64,000 bases of DNA from positions 1 to 64,000 of the forward strand of contig JADHOV010000011.1 in the NCBI GenBank assembly GCA_016778765.1. Reading direction: 5' to 3'. Below, piece after piece: positions 29,931-38,565 of the stretch; within the stretch, counting starts at the first letter, position 1, and each line of letters begins with the position of its first letter. The position numbers and the translations under genes were made by a program. This stretch comes from Paracoccaceae bacterium (lineage in GTDB: Bacteria > Pseudomonadota > Alphaproteobacteria > Rhodobacterales > Rhodobacteraceae). The notes below the pieces were generated by a model, which saw nothing but the letters and a program-made list of their open reading frames with translations, did not search any database and had not been told where the DNA came from.

Positions 29931-30811
29931 GCAAAAAGTCCTTTTTTTGCTTTGACGTTTTTCATTTTGGCCGCGGCCTGCGCGACACGGATTTCTTCAT
30001 GCAATTGTAAGTCGGTGGCGTTAAATAGGCCTTTAGGCGGTGCAACATGAATAAAATTTCCCTGCCTGTCTGCCCCCCTTGCGAGAATGGCATAATCGCG
30101 GGCACCAATTTCTTGGGCGACATTCGGGGTCACGTATCGGATCACTGCCGCGATGCGCCGGTCATCGCTTATATTGGGTCCCGAACCATGAATGGTTAAG
30201 CCGTGATGCAATGAGATTTCGCCGGGTTGAATTTCGATTGAGGTTTTATCTTGCTCGGCCACGTGAACCTGCACTTCTTGGCCGCGCGACAGCAAATTAT
30301 CTTCGGCAAAACTGTCCTTATGCGGCAGGATCGGGTTTTTATGGCTGCCGCGCACAAAATCCATACAGCCACTTTGCCGCGTCGCAGGTGATAGGGCCAG
30401 CCAAGCGGTGACCATTTCAGATGTGGCGCCAAGCCCCCAATAGGTGAGGTCTTGATGCATTGTCACTTTATGGCGAGTTTTGGGTTCTTTGATGAAAAAT
30501 TCAACCGCATATATCAGAATATCTGGGCCTAGAATGCCTTCAACAACGTTGAGAATGCCCGGCTCTGCGCCAATCTGATACGCCAGAGGCATCACGCATT
30601 GCGCGTTGACGCGTTTGTAGGTGTTTAGAGGCTGGGGCAAACTTTTATGCGTCCATTCTGTTTCAATCGCCTCTAATTGGCGGCGGAACTCCAACGCGGC
30701 ATCCGGGCTGATCGCGGGAATGGGAAATAAAAAACCGTCTTCCCAATAGCGCTTAATATCTTGTTGACGCAGGCGGCCAGCGTCGAGTTTAAGCGGTATA
30801 GGCATTGTCAT
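29927..30811 (-). CDS. PhyH-family Fe(II)/2-oxoglutarate oxygenase related to PhnY
   Basis: A 294-residue phytanoyl-CoA dioxygenase-family protein. The facial triad is visible: His119-x-Asp121 in TMHQDLTYWG and the distal His near 208 in TIHGSGPN, followed by Arg near 219 for 2-oxoglutarate. PhnY, which hydroxylates 2-aminoethylphosphonate, belongs to this family, and the next gene encodes a PhnZ-like partner. The substrate here is unproven and could be another small phosphonate or quaternary amine. AGGAGG precedes two close ATGs (30811 and 30805). It is divergent from the CoxL-type gene. Confidence 0.75.
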   Translation of the reverse strand: MTMPIPLKLDAGRLRQQDIKRYWEDGFLFPIPAISPDAALEFRRQLEAIETEWTHKSLPQPLNTYKRVNAQCVMPLAYQIGAEPGILNVVEGILGPDILIYAVEFFIKEPKTRHKVTMHQDLTYWGLGATSEMVTAWLALSPATRQSGCMDFVRGSHKNPILPHKDSFAEDNLLSRGQEVQVHVAEQDKTSIEIQPGEISLHHGLTIHGSGPNISDDRRIAAVIRYVTPNVAQEIGARDYAILARGADRQGNFIHVAPPKGLFNATDLQLHEEIRVAQAAAKMKNVKAKKGLFA

Positions 30812-31072
30812 TCCCCTCCTTTAAAACATGTGAAAACCTTCGCCAGAGATTTCTTAGAAAGCAAGCGATTTCATTGGCATTTATTTTTCGGCGATCATTA
30901 TCCTAGCCTCTGCTACAGCATTTATGGAATGTTGGCACTTGTAAGTGGCGCTGGCTAGCTGTGTCAGAGCAGGGAGCACCCGCTTCAAAATGCTACGTTT
31001 CCTCATTGGACGGTCTAGACAAATGCCTTGGAAGCTTTATTTGTTATGGGTGTTAGTTTAGAGGTTTTCATA

Positions 31073-33370
31073 TTGGAAAAATTCGGAAAAAGCCAGTCGG
31101 TTACGCGGGTTGAAGATGTGCGGTTTTTAAAAGGAACCGGGCGTTATGTTGATGATATCGCACCGGCGCATGCCTTGCATGGCTTCGTGTTTCGCTCGCC
31201 CGTGGCCCATGCGATTATCACGCAGCTGGACGTGTCTGCGGCGCGCAGCTGTGACGGGGTGCAGGCCGTTATTACCGCAGAGGATCTGCGCGCAGCCGAT
31301 GTTGATTTGCACATCGAGGCAACGATTTTAACCAACCTTGACGGCTCGCGGGCGGCCGATCCTTTGCGACCTGTTTTGGCAACTGAGCGGGTGCGTTTTG
31401 TGGGTGAGCCGATCGCGATGGTTATTGCGCAAACGCTGGAACAGGCCCGCGATGCCGCTGAAAATATCGTGTTCGAGTATCAAGATTTACCGGTTCATTT
31501 GGCACTGGAGGCCGGTGGCGAGCCTTTGCATGAAGAGGCGCCAGATAATATCGCTTTTGACTGGGGTATGGGTGATCAAGCTGCCACCGAGGCAGTGTTT
31601 GAAACGGCGGCGCATCGCATCGCTTTGGATATTGCGGATAATCGGATTATCGTAGCCTCGATCGAGCCGCGCGGCTGTTTTGCCGAATGGGAAGAAGATC
31701 GGTTGCACGTTTCGGTCAATGGTCAAGGCGTGTGGCCGACCAAATCGCGTTTGGCGAAAATGTTGAAGCTTTCCCCAGAGCAAGTGCGGGTGACGAACCC
31801 GGATGTCGGCGGCGGTTTTGGAATGAAAGGGATGAATTATCCCGAAACCTTTATCTGCGCGCATGCAGCGCGGGTGTTGCAGCGCCCGGTGCGCTGGATG
31901 TCTGAGCGTACCGAGGCAATGCTGAGCGATAATGCCGGGCGCGACCTCACATCCTTGGCGGAATTGGCGTTCGATGAAAATCACAAAATGCTCGCCTATC
32001 GGGTGACCTCTAAGTGCAATTTAGGCGCCTATAATTCGCAATATGCACAGCCCATTCAAACAGAGTTATTCGCAAAGGTTTTAATGGGCACATATGATGT
32101 GCAGACCACATGGCTGGCGGTGAAAGGCGTATTCACCAATACCACGCAAGTTGACGCCTATCGCGGCGCTGGGCGTCCCGAGGCGATCTTTGTGCTAGAG
32201 CGGTTGATGGATCATGCGGCGCGTGAATTAAACGTGGACCCGTTAGCGTTGCGCCGGAAGAATTTTATCGCGCCTGACGCTTTTCCCTATCGTTCGGCTA
32301 CGGGCGAGGTTTATGATGTTGGACAATTTGCCAAAGTTTTATCGCATGCAGAAGCGTCAGCAGATGTGGATGGCTTTGCGGATCGCAAACGCAAAAGTGC
32401 TGTAGCCGGCAAATTGCGCGGGTTGGGCTTATGCTATTACATAGAAAGCATTTTGGGCGATAAGGATGAAAGCGCCAAGGTGATTTTTCAAGATGATGGG
32501 ATGGTGGATATTCTGGTTGGAACGCAATCCAACGGGCAGGGTCACGAAACCGTTTTTGCGCAGTTTTTATCGGATCAAACCGGTATTCCGGCGGATCATA
32601 TCCGGGTTGTTCAAGGCGATAGCGATCTGATTGCCCGCGGCGGCGGGACGGGTGGATCGCGTTCGGGCACGGTGCAAGCCAACGCAACGTTGCAAACTGT
32701 TGCTGTTATGGAAAAGGCGTTTCGGGCTTTTTTATCTGACAAGCTGGAAGTGGATGCGGATCAGATTGTGTTTGATGATGAGCGCTTTCGCGCGCCCGGT
32801 TCGAACCTGTCTCCCACATTTTTGGAAGTGGCGGATATGGCGCGTGCTGCGGGCCGCGATGATCTGATGCAGCACTCGGCTTATGCGGTGCTGGACAGCC
32901 GATCGTTTCCAAATGGCGCGCATATTTGCGAAGTTGAAATTGACCCCGATACGGGCGCGGTAGAGGTGGCGCGGTATTCTGTGGTGGATGATTTTGGAAA
33001 CCTTTTGAACCCAATGTTGGTGGAAGGTCAGGTACATGGCGGCGTTGCCCAAGGCATTGGGCAAGCGATAAGCGAACATGTGGTTTATGATGATCAAGGG
33101 CAATTGTTGAGCGCGAGCTTTATGGATTATGCGGTGCCGCGCGCGAAAGATGTTCCATTCTACCAGTTTGAAACCGAGCCGCTGCCAACAACCACAAATG
33201 TGATGGGGATGAAAGGGTGCGGAGAGGCTGGCACCGTCGGTGCTTTAGCGGCTGTCTCAAACGCCGTGCATGACGCTCTGTCCTGCCGTGGGGTCAGGCG
33301 GCTTGATATGCCCTTCACGCCGCTTCGGGTTTGGGAGGCCTTAAATCAGGCAGATGTCGCGGCTGAGTAG
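31073..33370 (+). CDS. Molybdopterin-binding large subunit, form II CoxL/xanthine dehydrogenase family
   Basis: About 765 residues, the molybdenum-containing subunit of a xanthine-oxidase-family hydroxylase. The active-site loop reads AYRGAGRPE, the form II signature; genuine CO dehydrogenases (form I) have AYRCSFR. GGGFGMKGMNYPE and the C-terminal MGMKGCGEAGTVG, with the catalytic Glu, are present. I prefer the TTG at 31073, eight bases after GAGG; ATG at 31046 is an alternative. The FAD and 2Fe-2S subunits are not adjacent. Substrate unknown; form II enzymes often act on N-heterocycles or aldehydes. Confidence 0.82.
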   Translation: MEKFGKSQSVTRVEDVRFLKGTGRYVDDIAPAHALHGFVFRSPVAHAIITQLDVSAARSCDGVQAVITAEDLRAADVDLHIEATILTNLDGSRAADPLRPVLATERVRFVGEPIAMVIAQTLEQARDAAENIVFEYQDLPVHLALEAGGEPLHEEAPDNIAFDWGMGDQAATEAVFETAAHRIALDIADNRIIVASIEPRGCFAEWEEDRLHVSVNGQGVWPTKSRLAKMLKLSPEQVRVTNPDVGGGFGMKGMNYPETFICAHAARVLQRPVRWMSERTEAMLSDNAGRDLTSLAELAFDENHKMLAYRVTSKCNLGAYNSQYAQPIQTELFAKVLMGTYDVQTTWLAVKGVFTNTTQVDAYRGAGRPEAIFVLERLMDHAARELNVDPLALRRKNFIAPDAFPYRSATGEVYDVGQFAKVLSHAEASADVDGFADRKRKSAVAGKLRGLGLCYYIESILGDKDESAKVIFQDDGMVDILVGTQSNGQGHETVFAQFLSDQTGIPADHIRVVQGDSDLIARGGGTGGSRSGTVQANATLQTVAVMEKAFRAFLSDKLEVDADQIVFDDERFRAPGSNLSPTFLEVADMARAAGRDDLMQHSAYAVLDSRSFPNGAHICEVEIDPDTGAVEVARYSVVDDFGNLLNPMLVEGQVHGGVAQGIGQAISEHVVYDDQGQLLSASFMDYAVPRAKDVPFYQFETEPLPTTTNVMGMKGCGEAGTVGALAAVSNAVHDALSCRGVRRLDMPFTPLRVWEALNQADVAAE

Positions 33371-34370
33371 CTCAAATCGATTTCTGCAGTGGTTTTTTCC
33401 TCGCCCAAAGGCCTTGGAGGAGCCGCCCCAAAGGCAGAGGCTGGCGCAAGATCATGTGGTGATTTTGGATGGCACAATGTCTTCCAACGCGCCCGATCAT
33501 GAAACCAATGCGGCTTTGCTATACCGATTGCTGGAGGCACAAGCGCCGAAGGTTAAAGTGTATTATCAGCCAGGGCAGCAATGGATCGATCTGCGCTCTG
33601 GCTGGGATGTTTTGGTCGGCGGCAATATGAATACCCAGATCCGCCGCGCATATGGCGCCTTAGCAACGCGATTCTGGCCCACGGATAGAATATATCTTTT
33701 TGGATATTCCCGAGGGGCATATGCGGTGCGCTCATTATCTGGAATGATCAATCATGTGGGGTTGTTAAAGCGCGAATATGCGACGCCGCGCCACATACAG
33801 CAAGCATGGCGCCTTTATCAAACCAATATATCCGGTGCCGTTTTGGAAAAATTTCGCGCGGCCCACTGCCATGATGTGATCGAAATTGAAATGATAGGCG
33901 TCTGGGACACGGTGCGCGCGCTGGGCGTGCCGATTATCTCGCGCTGGAGGCAAGCCCGGTATGGTTTTCACAATCACGCGCTGAGCCCGGTGGTGAAGGC
34001 GGGATATCAAGCTTTGGCGCTTAATGAGGCGCGCATTGCGTTTTCTCCGGTTAAATGGGAATGCTCGGCGCAGCCGGACACCCGGGTTCAGCAGGTTTGG
34101 TTCCGCGGCAACCATGGTGATGTCGGGGGCCATCTGGGGGGCTTTTTTGCGGCCCGTCGACTGTCAAATATTCCTTTGATCTGGATGCTTGAACGCGCCG
34201 AAAACCATGGTTTGGTTTTGCCGAAGGGTTGGCAGCAGGGTTATCCGATAGATCCCAAAGCCCCCTCAACGGGCCCGTGGCGCGGGATTGGAAAACTGTT
34301 CTTTCTGCGCAAAAAACGGCGTGTTGATCTGAGCTGTTGCGAGTCGATACATCCGTCAGCAGAGCCCTAA
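33354..34370 (+). CDS. DUF2235 alpha/beta-hydrolase-like protein
   Basis: A 338-residue protein with the DUF2235 plan: ILDGTM at the N-terminal strand, where related proteins have an Asp-Gly-Thr, the Ser elbow FGYSRGAYAVR near residue 125, IEMIGVWDTVRALG, and the C-terminal WFRGNHGDVGGH with a candidate catalytic His. DUF2235 overlaps the Tle1 phospholipase fold, but no secretion-system gene or immunity gene is nearby, so a housekeeping hydrolase is likelier. It overlaps the end of the CoxL-type gene by 17 bases, which suggests joint expression. Confidence 0.8.
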   Translation: MSRLSSSNRFLQWFFPRPKALEEPPQRQRLAQDHVVILDGTMSSNAPDHETNAALLYRLLEAQAPKVKVYYQPGQQWIDLRSGWDVLVGGNMNTQIRRAYGALATRFWPTDRIYLFGYSRGAYAVRSLSGMINHVGLLKREYATPRHIQQAWRLYQTNISGAVLEKFRAAHCHDVIEIEMIGVWDTVRALGVPIISRWRQARYGFHNHALSPVVKAGYQALALNEARIAFSPVKWECSAQPDTRVQQVWFRGNHGDVGGHLGGFFAARRLSNIPLIWMLERAENHGLVLPKGWQQGYPIDPKAPSTGPWRGIGKLFFLRKKRRVDLSCCESIHPSAEP

Positions 34371-34469
34371 CCGGGTGATTGGCGCAGCGATGAGACGAGT
34401 TAGCTCTAAATTCAGATTGAAACCTACCTTTTTTGATGAATATTTTGTCACGGGGCCCTAGGTATAAAT

Positions 34470-35177
34470 ATGCAAAGTTTATCAGAATCTTTTTATATCG
34501 CTGCCGCTTTGATCGTTTCGGGCGATGAGGGTCTCTGGGCGATCGTTTTGCTCTCGTTAAAAGTATCGTTGAGCGCGGTGATCATCGCGGGGCTGTTTGG
34601 TATACCGGCGGGTGCGGCCTTGGCGATCCTGCGATTTCGAGGGCGGCTCGCTGTTTTGGTGGGCGTGAATGCTTTGATGGGTTTGCCGCCGGTCGTTGTG
34701 GGCTTGGTGGTTTATTTAATGCTCTCTAGCGCCGGCCCGCTGGGCGTATTGGGGCTGCTTTACACCCCAAGCGCGATGATTATCGCACAGACAATATTGA
34801 TTATGCCGATTTTAATCGCCCTGAGTCGGCAAGTGGTTGAGCCGCTTCATGAAGAATATCGGGATCAGCTGACCTCATTGGGCGTGCGCGGGAGCCGTCG
34901 CGTTGCAGTGCTGCTTTGGGAGGCGCGGTTTGGCTTATTGACCGCGGTCTTGGCCGGGTTTGGCCGCGCGATCGCAGAAGTTGGGGCGGTGATGATCGTT
35001 GGCGGGAATATCAACCATCTAACGCGGGTTATGACCACGGCGATCGCTTTGGAAACCTCGAAAGGCAACCTGAGCTTGGCCTTGGCTTTAGGTCTTATTT
35101 TGGTTGGCTTGGCGGTGGCTGTAAATGGGGTGCTGGGATTGCTAGGTTGGCAACGCCGCGAGGCCTTCCATGTCTGA
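34470..35177 (+). CDS. tupB: Tungstate-type ABC transporter permease
   Basis: A 235-residue inner-membrane permease with five to six hydrophobic segments and the cytoplasmic EAA-like loop LTSLGVRGSRRVAVLLWEAR that docks the ATPase. It is in the TupB/WtpB-like group (short permease, MGLPPVVVGLVVYLML near the middle). It imports oxyanions, probably tungstate, together with the two genes that follow. tupC overlaps its end by 8 bases. Its neighbour upstream codes for a molybdoenzyme subunit, which fits an oxyanion supply role. Confidence 0.85.
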   Translation: MQSLSESFYIAAALIVSGDEGLWAIVLLSLKVSLSAVIIAGLFGIPAGAALAILRFRGRLAVLVGVNALMGLPPVVVGLVVYLMLSSAGPLGVLGLLYTPSAMIIAQTILIMPILIALSRQVVEPLHEEYRDQLTSLGVRGSRRVAVLLWEARFGLLTAVLAGFGRAIAEVGAVMIVGGNINHLTRVMTTAIALETSKGNLSLALALGLILVGLAVAVNGVLGLLGWQRREAFHV

Positions 35178-35895
35178 GATACATGTTCAAATTGACCAGC
35201 TAAGCCTTTCAATCGAGGGAGTCCCTCTCTTAGATATTCCATTCCTACGTTTGGATCCACAGGGCCCAACGATGATTTTGGGGCCAAATGGGGCGGGTAA
35301 AAGCCTTTTCTTGAGGGTTCTTCATGCTTTGCAAACGCCTGATACGGGCTCTGTGCAAGTGCGGCATATCTCAGGTGAAACAGCCAGACAGGCGATGGTG
35401 TTTCAAAGGCCCGTTCTGCTGCGCCGGTCGGTGCGCGCAAATTTGCGTTTCGCCCTATCTGCGGCGGGATATGCGCGTCAAACCCGATTTGAACTGGCGG
35501 AAAAATGGATGCATCAGGGACAATTGGCACATTTGGCAGACCAACCCGCGCGTAGGCTTTCCGGGGGTGAGCAGCAACGGCTATCGTTGGTCCGAGCGCT
35601 GTGTTGCAACCCTGAGATTTTATTTTTGGACGAACCCTGCGCGCATCTTGACGTAAATGCCGCGCAACATGTCGAGGCTTTGATAAACAGCGCAATAAAA
35701 GCGGGTATCAAGGTGGTGATGATCACGCATGATCGGGCACAGGCGCGCCGCTTAGGCGGCGAGATTTTGTTAATGGAGGGCGGGCAGGTGAAAGTGCAAG
35801 AGGAGGCAGCATTATTTTTTGGCTCGTCTCAAAATCCTTGGACACAAGCGTTTTTGCAAGGGTATAAAATTTCGGATACCGAGGTCGGAACCTAA
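35170..35895 (+). CDS. tupC: Tungstate-type ABC transporter ATP-binding protein
   Basis: A 241-residue ABC ATPase with Walker A GPNGAGKSL, Q-loop VFQRPV, signature LSGGEQQRLS, Walker B ILFLDEPC and the switch His in MITHD. The paired permease and binding protein assign it to tungstate/molybdate-like oxyanion uptake. It overlaps tupB by 8 bases and shares one base with the start of the binding-protein gene (TAATG), so the three genes form one operon. Confidence 0.88.
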   Translation: MSEIHVQIDQLSLSIEGVPLLDIPFLRLDPQGPTMILGPNGAGKSLFLRVLHALQTPDTGSVQVRHISGETARQAMVFQRPVLLRRSVRANLRFALSAAGYARQTRFELAEKWMHQGQLAHLADQPARRLSGGEQQRLSLVRALCCNPEILFLDEPCAHLDVNAAQHVEALINSAIKAGIKVVMITHDRAQARRLGGEILLMEGGQVKVQEEAALFFGSSQNPWTQAFLQGYKISDTEVGT

Positions 35896-36710
35896 TGAAA
35901 AATCGGGTTTTAACAGCTTTAGCCTTGCTTTGGTTCAGCGTTACCGCGCCAGTTCAAGCCGCAGACGCGATTTTCATCCAATCCACCACATCGACACAAA
36001 ATTCAGGGTTGTTGGACGCGCTTTTGCCGGTTTTCACGCAAGATACCGGCATCGCTGTTCGGGTGGTAGCTGTGGGCACGGGGCAGGCCATTAAAAATGC
36101 CAAGAACGGCGATGGGGATGTGCTTTTTGTGCATTCCAAAGACGATGAAGAGGTCTTTGTCAAAGCAGGCTGGGGGCTTAAACGCTTGGATGTGATGTAT
36201 AATGATTTTGTCATTATTGGCCCCAGATTGGATCCTGCCGGCATTCGCGCCAGCGCCGATGTGACTGCCGCCCTGCAAAAGATTGCTGCGTTTCAGGCGC
36301 CTTTTCTGTCGCGTGGAGATGATAGTGGCACGCATAAGGCTGAAAAAAAGCTTTGGACTGCAACGGGCATTGATGTGGCTGCAGCCTCGGGCAATTGGTA
36401 TCGCGAGGCCGGATTGGGAATGGGCGCCACATTGATGATGTCAACCGCCATGAACGCCTATACATTGAGCGACCGCGCCACATGGATTAGTTTTGCGCGC
36501 AAGGGCAATCAGGATGTTTTATTTTCGGGTGATTGGCGGCTGTTCAATCAATATGGGGTGATCGCGGTCAATCCAGCGCGGCATCCGCATGTCAACGCTC
36601 TGGGGGCTGAGCAATTTGTGGATTGGATCACCGGGCCAAAAGGGCAGGCGGAAATTGCGGCATTTAAAATTGGGGATGAGCAGTTGTTTTTTCCCAATGC
36701 CGCGCGCTGA
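35895..36710 (+). CDS. tupA: Tungstate-binding periplasmic protein
   Basis: A 271-residue exported binding protein. The first ~22 residues form a signal peptide (hydrophobic core, then VQAADA). The mature start IFIQSTTSTQNSGLLD carries the TTST motif that binds the oxyanion in TupA, and GTGQAIKNAKNGDGDV follows, also typical of TupA. Tungstate is the usual ligand of TupA; molybdate is possible. The binding-protein gene comes last here (B-C-A), whereas A-B-C is commoner. Confidence 0.88.
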   Translation: MKNRVLTALALLWFSVTAPVQAADAIFIQSTTSTQNSGLLDALLPVFTQDTGIAVRVVAVGTGQAIKNAKNGDGDVLFVHSKDDEEVFVKAGWGLKRLDVMYNDFVIIGPRLDPAGIRASADVTAALQKIAAFQAPFLSRGDDSGTHKAEKKLWTATGIDVAAASGNWYREAGLGMGATLMMSTAMNAYTLSDRATWISFARKGNQDVLFSGDWRLFNQYGVIAVNPARHPHVNALGAEQFVDWITGPKGQAEIAAFKIGDEQLFFPNAAR

Positions 36711-37340
36711 TCGGCGCCCGCGTCAATTTTCGACCCTCATAGCCGCGCAGCGGTTTGCCTTGGCTTTCAACCCGTTAGGTTTGGTAAAACCTAAAACGCT
36801 TATAAAAGTTAAATCGAACCGAGCCACATGCTTGCCCAAATGAAGCGCGTCGGCGTGCTGCAAAAAACTGATTTTTATTTGCCTGCTTGAAGCGCGTTCA
36901 TCAGCGCCACCAGCCCATTGATTTTTTTATTTGTTCGGCCTTATGCACTTAACGCATCCGGTTGCACTATCAGGTTGTTTGGTCAGGTTTGGTTTTTAAA
37001 ATCGGTTGGCGCCGCAAAAGGCGCGGCTTTTCAATCTTAAAGCCCACCTTCCGGTAAGCGAGTGACGCCTGGTTCGACTAGGCCCGTTTAGGGCGTTCGA
37101 GTGCACGATTTGATAGATTGAGCGGAGCCGATAAAGCCCCGCGGCTGGCCGAGCCGATGGCCTGCGATAGGGCGTGGACCAGACGCGTTTATTCCGCGCG
37201 TCTGGCAAACTTGAGGCATATTTTGCCGCAGCTTAGCGCTGGATAGCAATCGCGGGCAGGGCATATAGCCCGGCTAACGGGCGATATGGCACTGGTGACC
37301 TGCGCGGGTTCTATCCTAGCCCTTTTTAAGCGGATTTGCG
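36711..37340. other. Intergenic region with hairpins between convergent genes
   Basis: About 630 bases without a normal gene between the stops of tupA and the amidinotransferase. It holds CCAGACGCG / CGCGTCTGG (37179-37205, nine-base loop), CATATAGCCCG / CGGGCGATATG (37262-37288, one mismatch, five-base loop) and a short GCCGC / GCGGC stem (37011-37027) followed by four T. Neither long hairpin has a T-run. The minus strand contains what looks like a decayed acetyltransferase end (36970-37205). No tRNA, riboswitch or known small RNA was recognised. Confidence 0.6.
36970..37205 (-). pseudogene. Possible GNAT acetyltransferase remnant
   Basis: One minus-strand frame encodes NQASLAYRKVGFKIEKPRLL just downstream of a TAG at 37078-37080; this resembles the last conserved strand-helix of GNAT acetyltransferases (N-x-A-S-x-x-x-Y-x-K-x-G-F). 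A neighbouring frame upstream carries GLYRLRSIYQIVHSN, which fits the preceding strand. The match needs a frame change and crosses a stop codon, and the N-terminal half of a GNAT domain is missing. I therefore treat it as a degraded gene, with low certainty. Confidence 0.3.
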
Positions 37341-38447
37341 TTATTGATGCGGAAAGTAATCCTCGCATTGGCCTTCGCGATATACATCTGCAGTGCAGCA
37401 ATGCAAGCCGCCGCCAAACGCATATGCATCTCGCAATTCAACCTCGATCACGTTCATGCCCAGCTTATCCATTTGCTCAGCTTGATAGACCTCAGATTTT
37501 TCAACGCAGACGGTTTTCGGATCAAGAACCAAAACATTCATGCTGAGCCAGGTCGATGAATAGCAAAGCGGCGGGGGGCTGTTATGCGCGGGCTGCGCGG
37601 CATCCACGATCTCCCAGCCATTTTTTTCAAACAGGCCGCGTTGCTCTGTTGGCAAACGGCGTTGCGGATTGTTCAAGATTAATCCTGGGCGCAGAGGGGT
37701 AAAGGTAGCATCGATATGGATAGGGTAGGGATCGCCAGGAAAATTCACCGTATGCACGCGATGATCCGGGAAATGCCTGCGCAGCCATTCGATGCCTTTT
37801 AAATTGGTGGTAAAGCCATGTTGCACAACGAGATCGCGGCCAAAGCGCAGAATGTCAGCTGCGTCAAAAAGCGGCTCTTCTTCTGTGGTGACAAAAAACT
37901 TCTCTTCCGCCCATTTGAGCCGTTTTTCAACTCCGATTTTATCCGATAGATAATCTGGATGATAATCGGCATTTGTCAGGCGGGGTTTTGGCGCCGCTTC
38001 ATGGCGAAAATTACTGTCTTCTTCCCAGTATTTTTGCATCAGCGGCCGGTAGCAGAGATATTCAAACCAGCGGCAGCGATACGACATTGTGGCTTCCAAA
38101 ATTTCAGAACCAACCGTCAGTAAGACATCGCGTGGTGGCATACATCCAAATTGGCTTTCGGTGCGGAAATCTGGCGTGATTGCTGGCGCTGAGAAATCGA
38201 TCGGGGTGGGGCGATCCACGCGAATACCGCGGGCTTGCAACAGCGCGGCAAAATTATCAAGAAGCTCATTGGCCCGATCGATTGTTTCCTGCGGGCGGCG
38301 GCCCCATTGGCCGCGCATGTCGCTGTCTTCGGGCACTTTGGCATCTAATGCGGGTTCTTCAGGGGGAATATGGCAATCATCGGCGCGACCAACGATTACA
38401 TGTTTCAAAGGGTCCCATTCATTCCAGCTGTTTACGATGGATGCCAT
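37341..38447 (-). CDS. Amidinotransferase (glycine/inosamine amidinotransferase family)
   Basis: A 368-residue protein of the amidinotransferase fold. The Asp-His-Cys catalytic residues are visible: Asp in EEPLFDAADILRFG, His in PIHIDATF and Cys in GGGLHCCTADV. Family members move an amidino group from arginine to glycine or another amine, giving ornithine. Which acceptor is used cannot be read. I place the start at the ATG at 38447 (MASIVNSWNEWDPLKHV); a GTG four codons upstream has no better ribosome site. It is isolated from other arginine genes. Confidence 0.82.
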   Translation of the reverse strand: MASIVNSWNEWDPLKHVIVGRADDCHIPPEEPALDAKVPEDSDMRGQWGRRPQETIDRANELLDNFAALLQARGIRVDRPTPIDFSAPAITPDFRTESQFGCMPPRDVLLTVGSEILEATMSYRCRWFEYLCYRPLMQKYWEEDSNFRHEAAPKPRLTNADYHPDYLSDKIGVEKRLKWAEEKFFVTTEEEPLFDAADILRFGRDLVVQHGFTTNLKGIEWLRRHFPDHRVHTVNFPGDPYPIHIDATFTPLRPGLILNNPQRRLPTEQRGLFEKNGWEIVDAAQPAHNSPPPLCYSSTWLSMNVLVLDPKTVCVEKSEVYQAEQMDKLGMNVIEVELRDAYAFGGGLHCCTADVYREGQCEDYFPHQ

Positions 38448-38565
38448 TTTGAATCTCACTTTTTAAGACGGTTTTCTTCTGCGCTCAAAAAGCTTAGATT
38501 TTCCGCCGGTGCAATCAAAAAATCGCCATTTTTGGGCCAGAGTCCAAAAATTATACGCCTGCGCC

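Noticed and set aside
31073-33370. Aerobic CO dehydrogenase (form I coxL)
   Set aside because: The active-site loop is AYRGAGR, not AYRCSFR, and coxM and coxS are missing.
33354-34370. DUF2235 protein as a type VI secretion effector
   Set aside because: No VgrG, PAAR, adaptor or immunity gene is present nearby; the gene is coupled to a metabolic gene instead.
37063-37085. tRNA T-arm look-alike (GGTTCGA context)
   Set aside because: The loop register is off by one, and no acceptor, D or anticodon arm can be folded around it.
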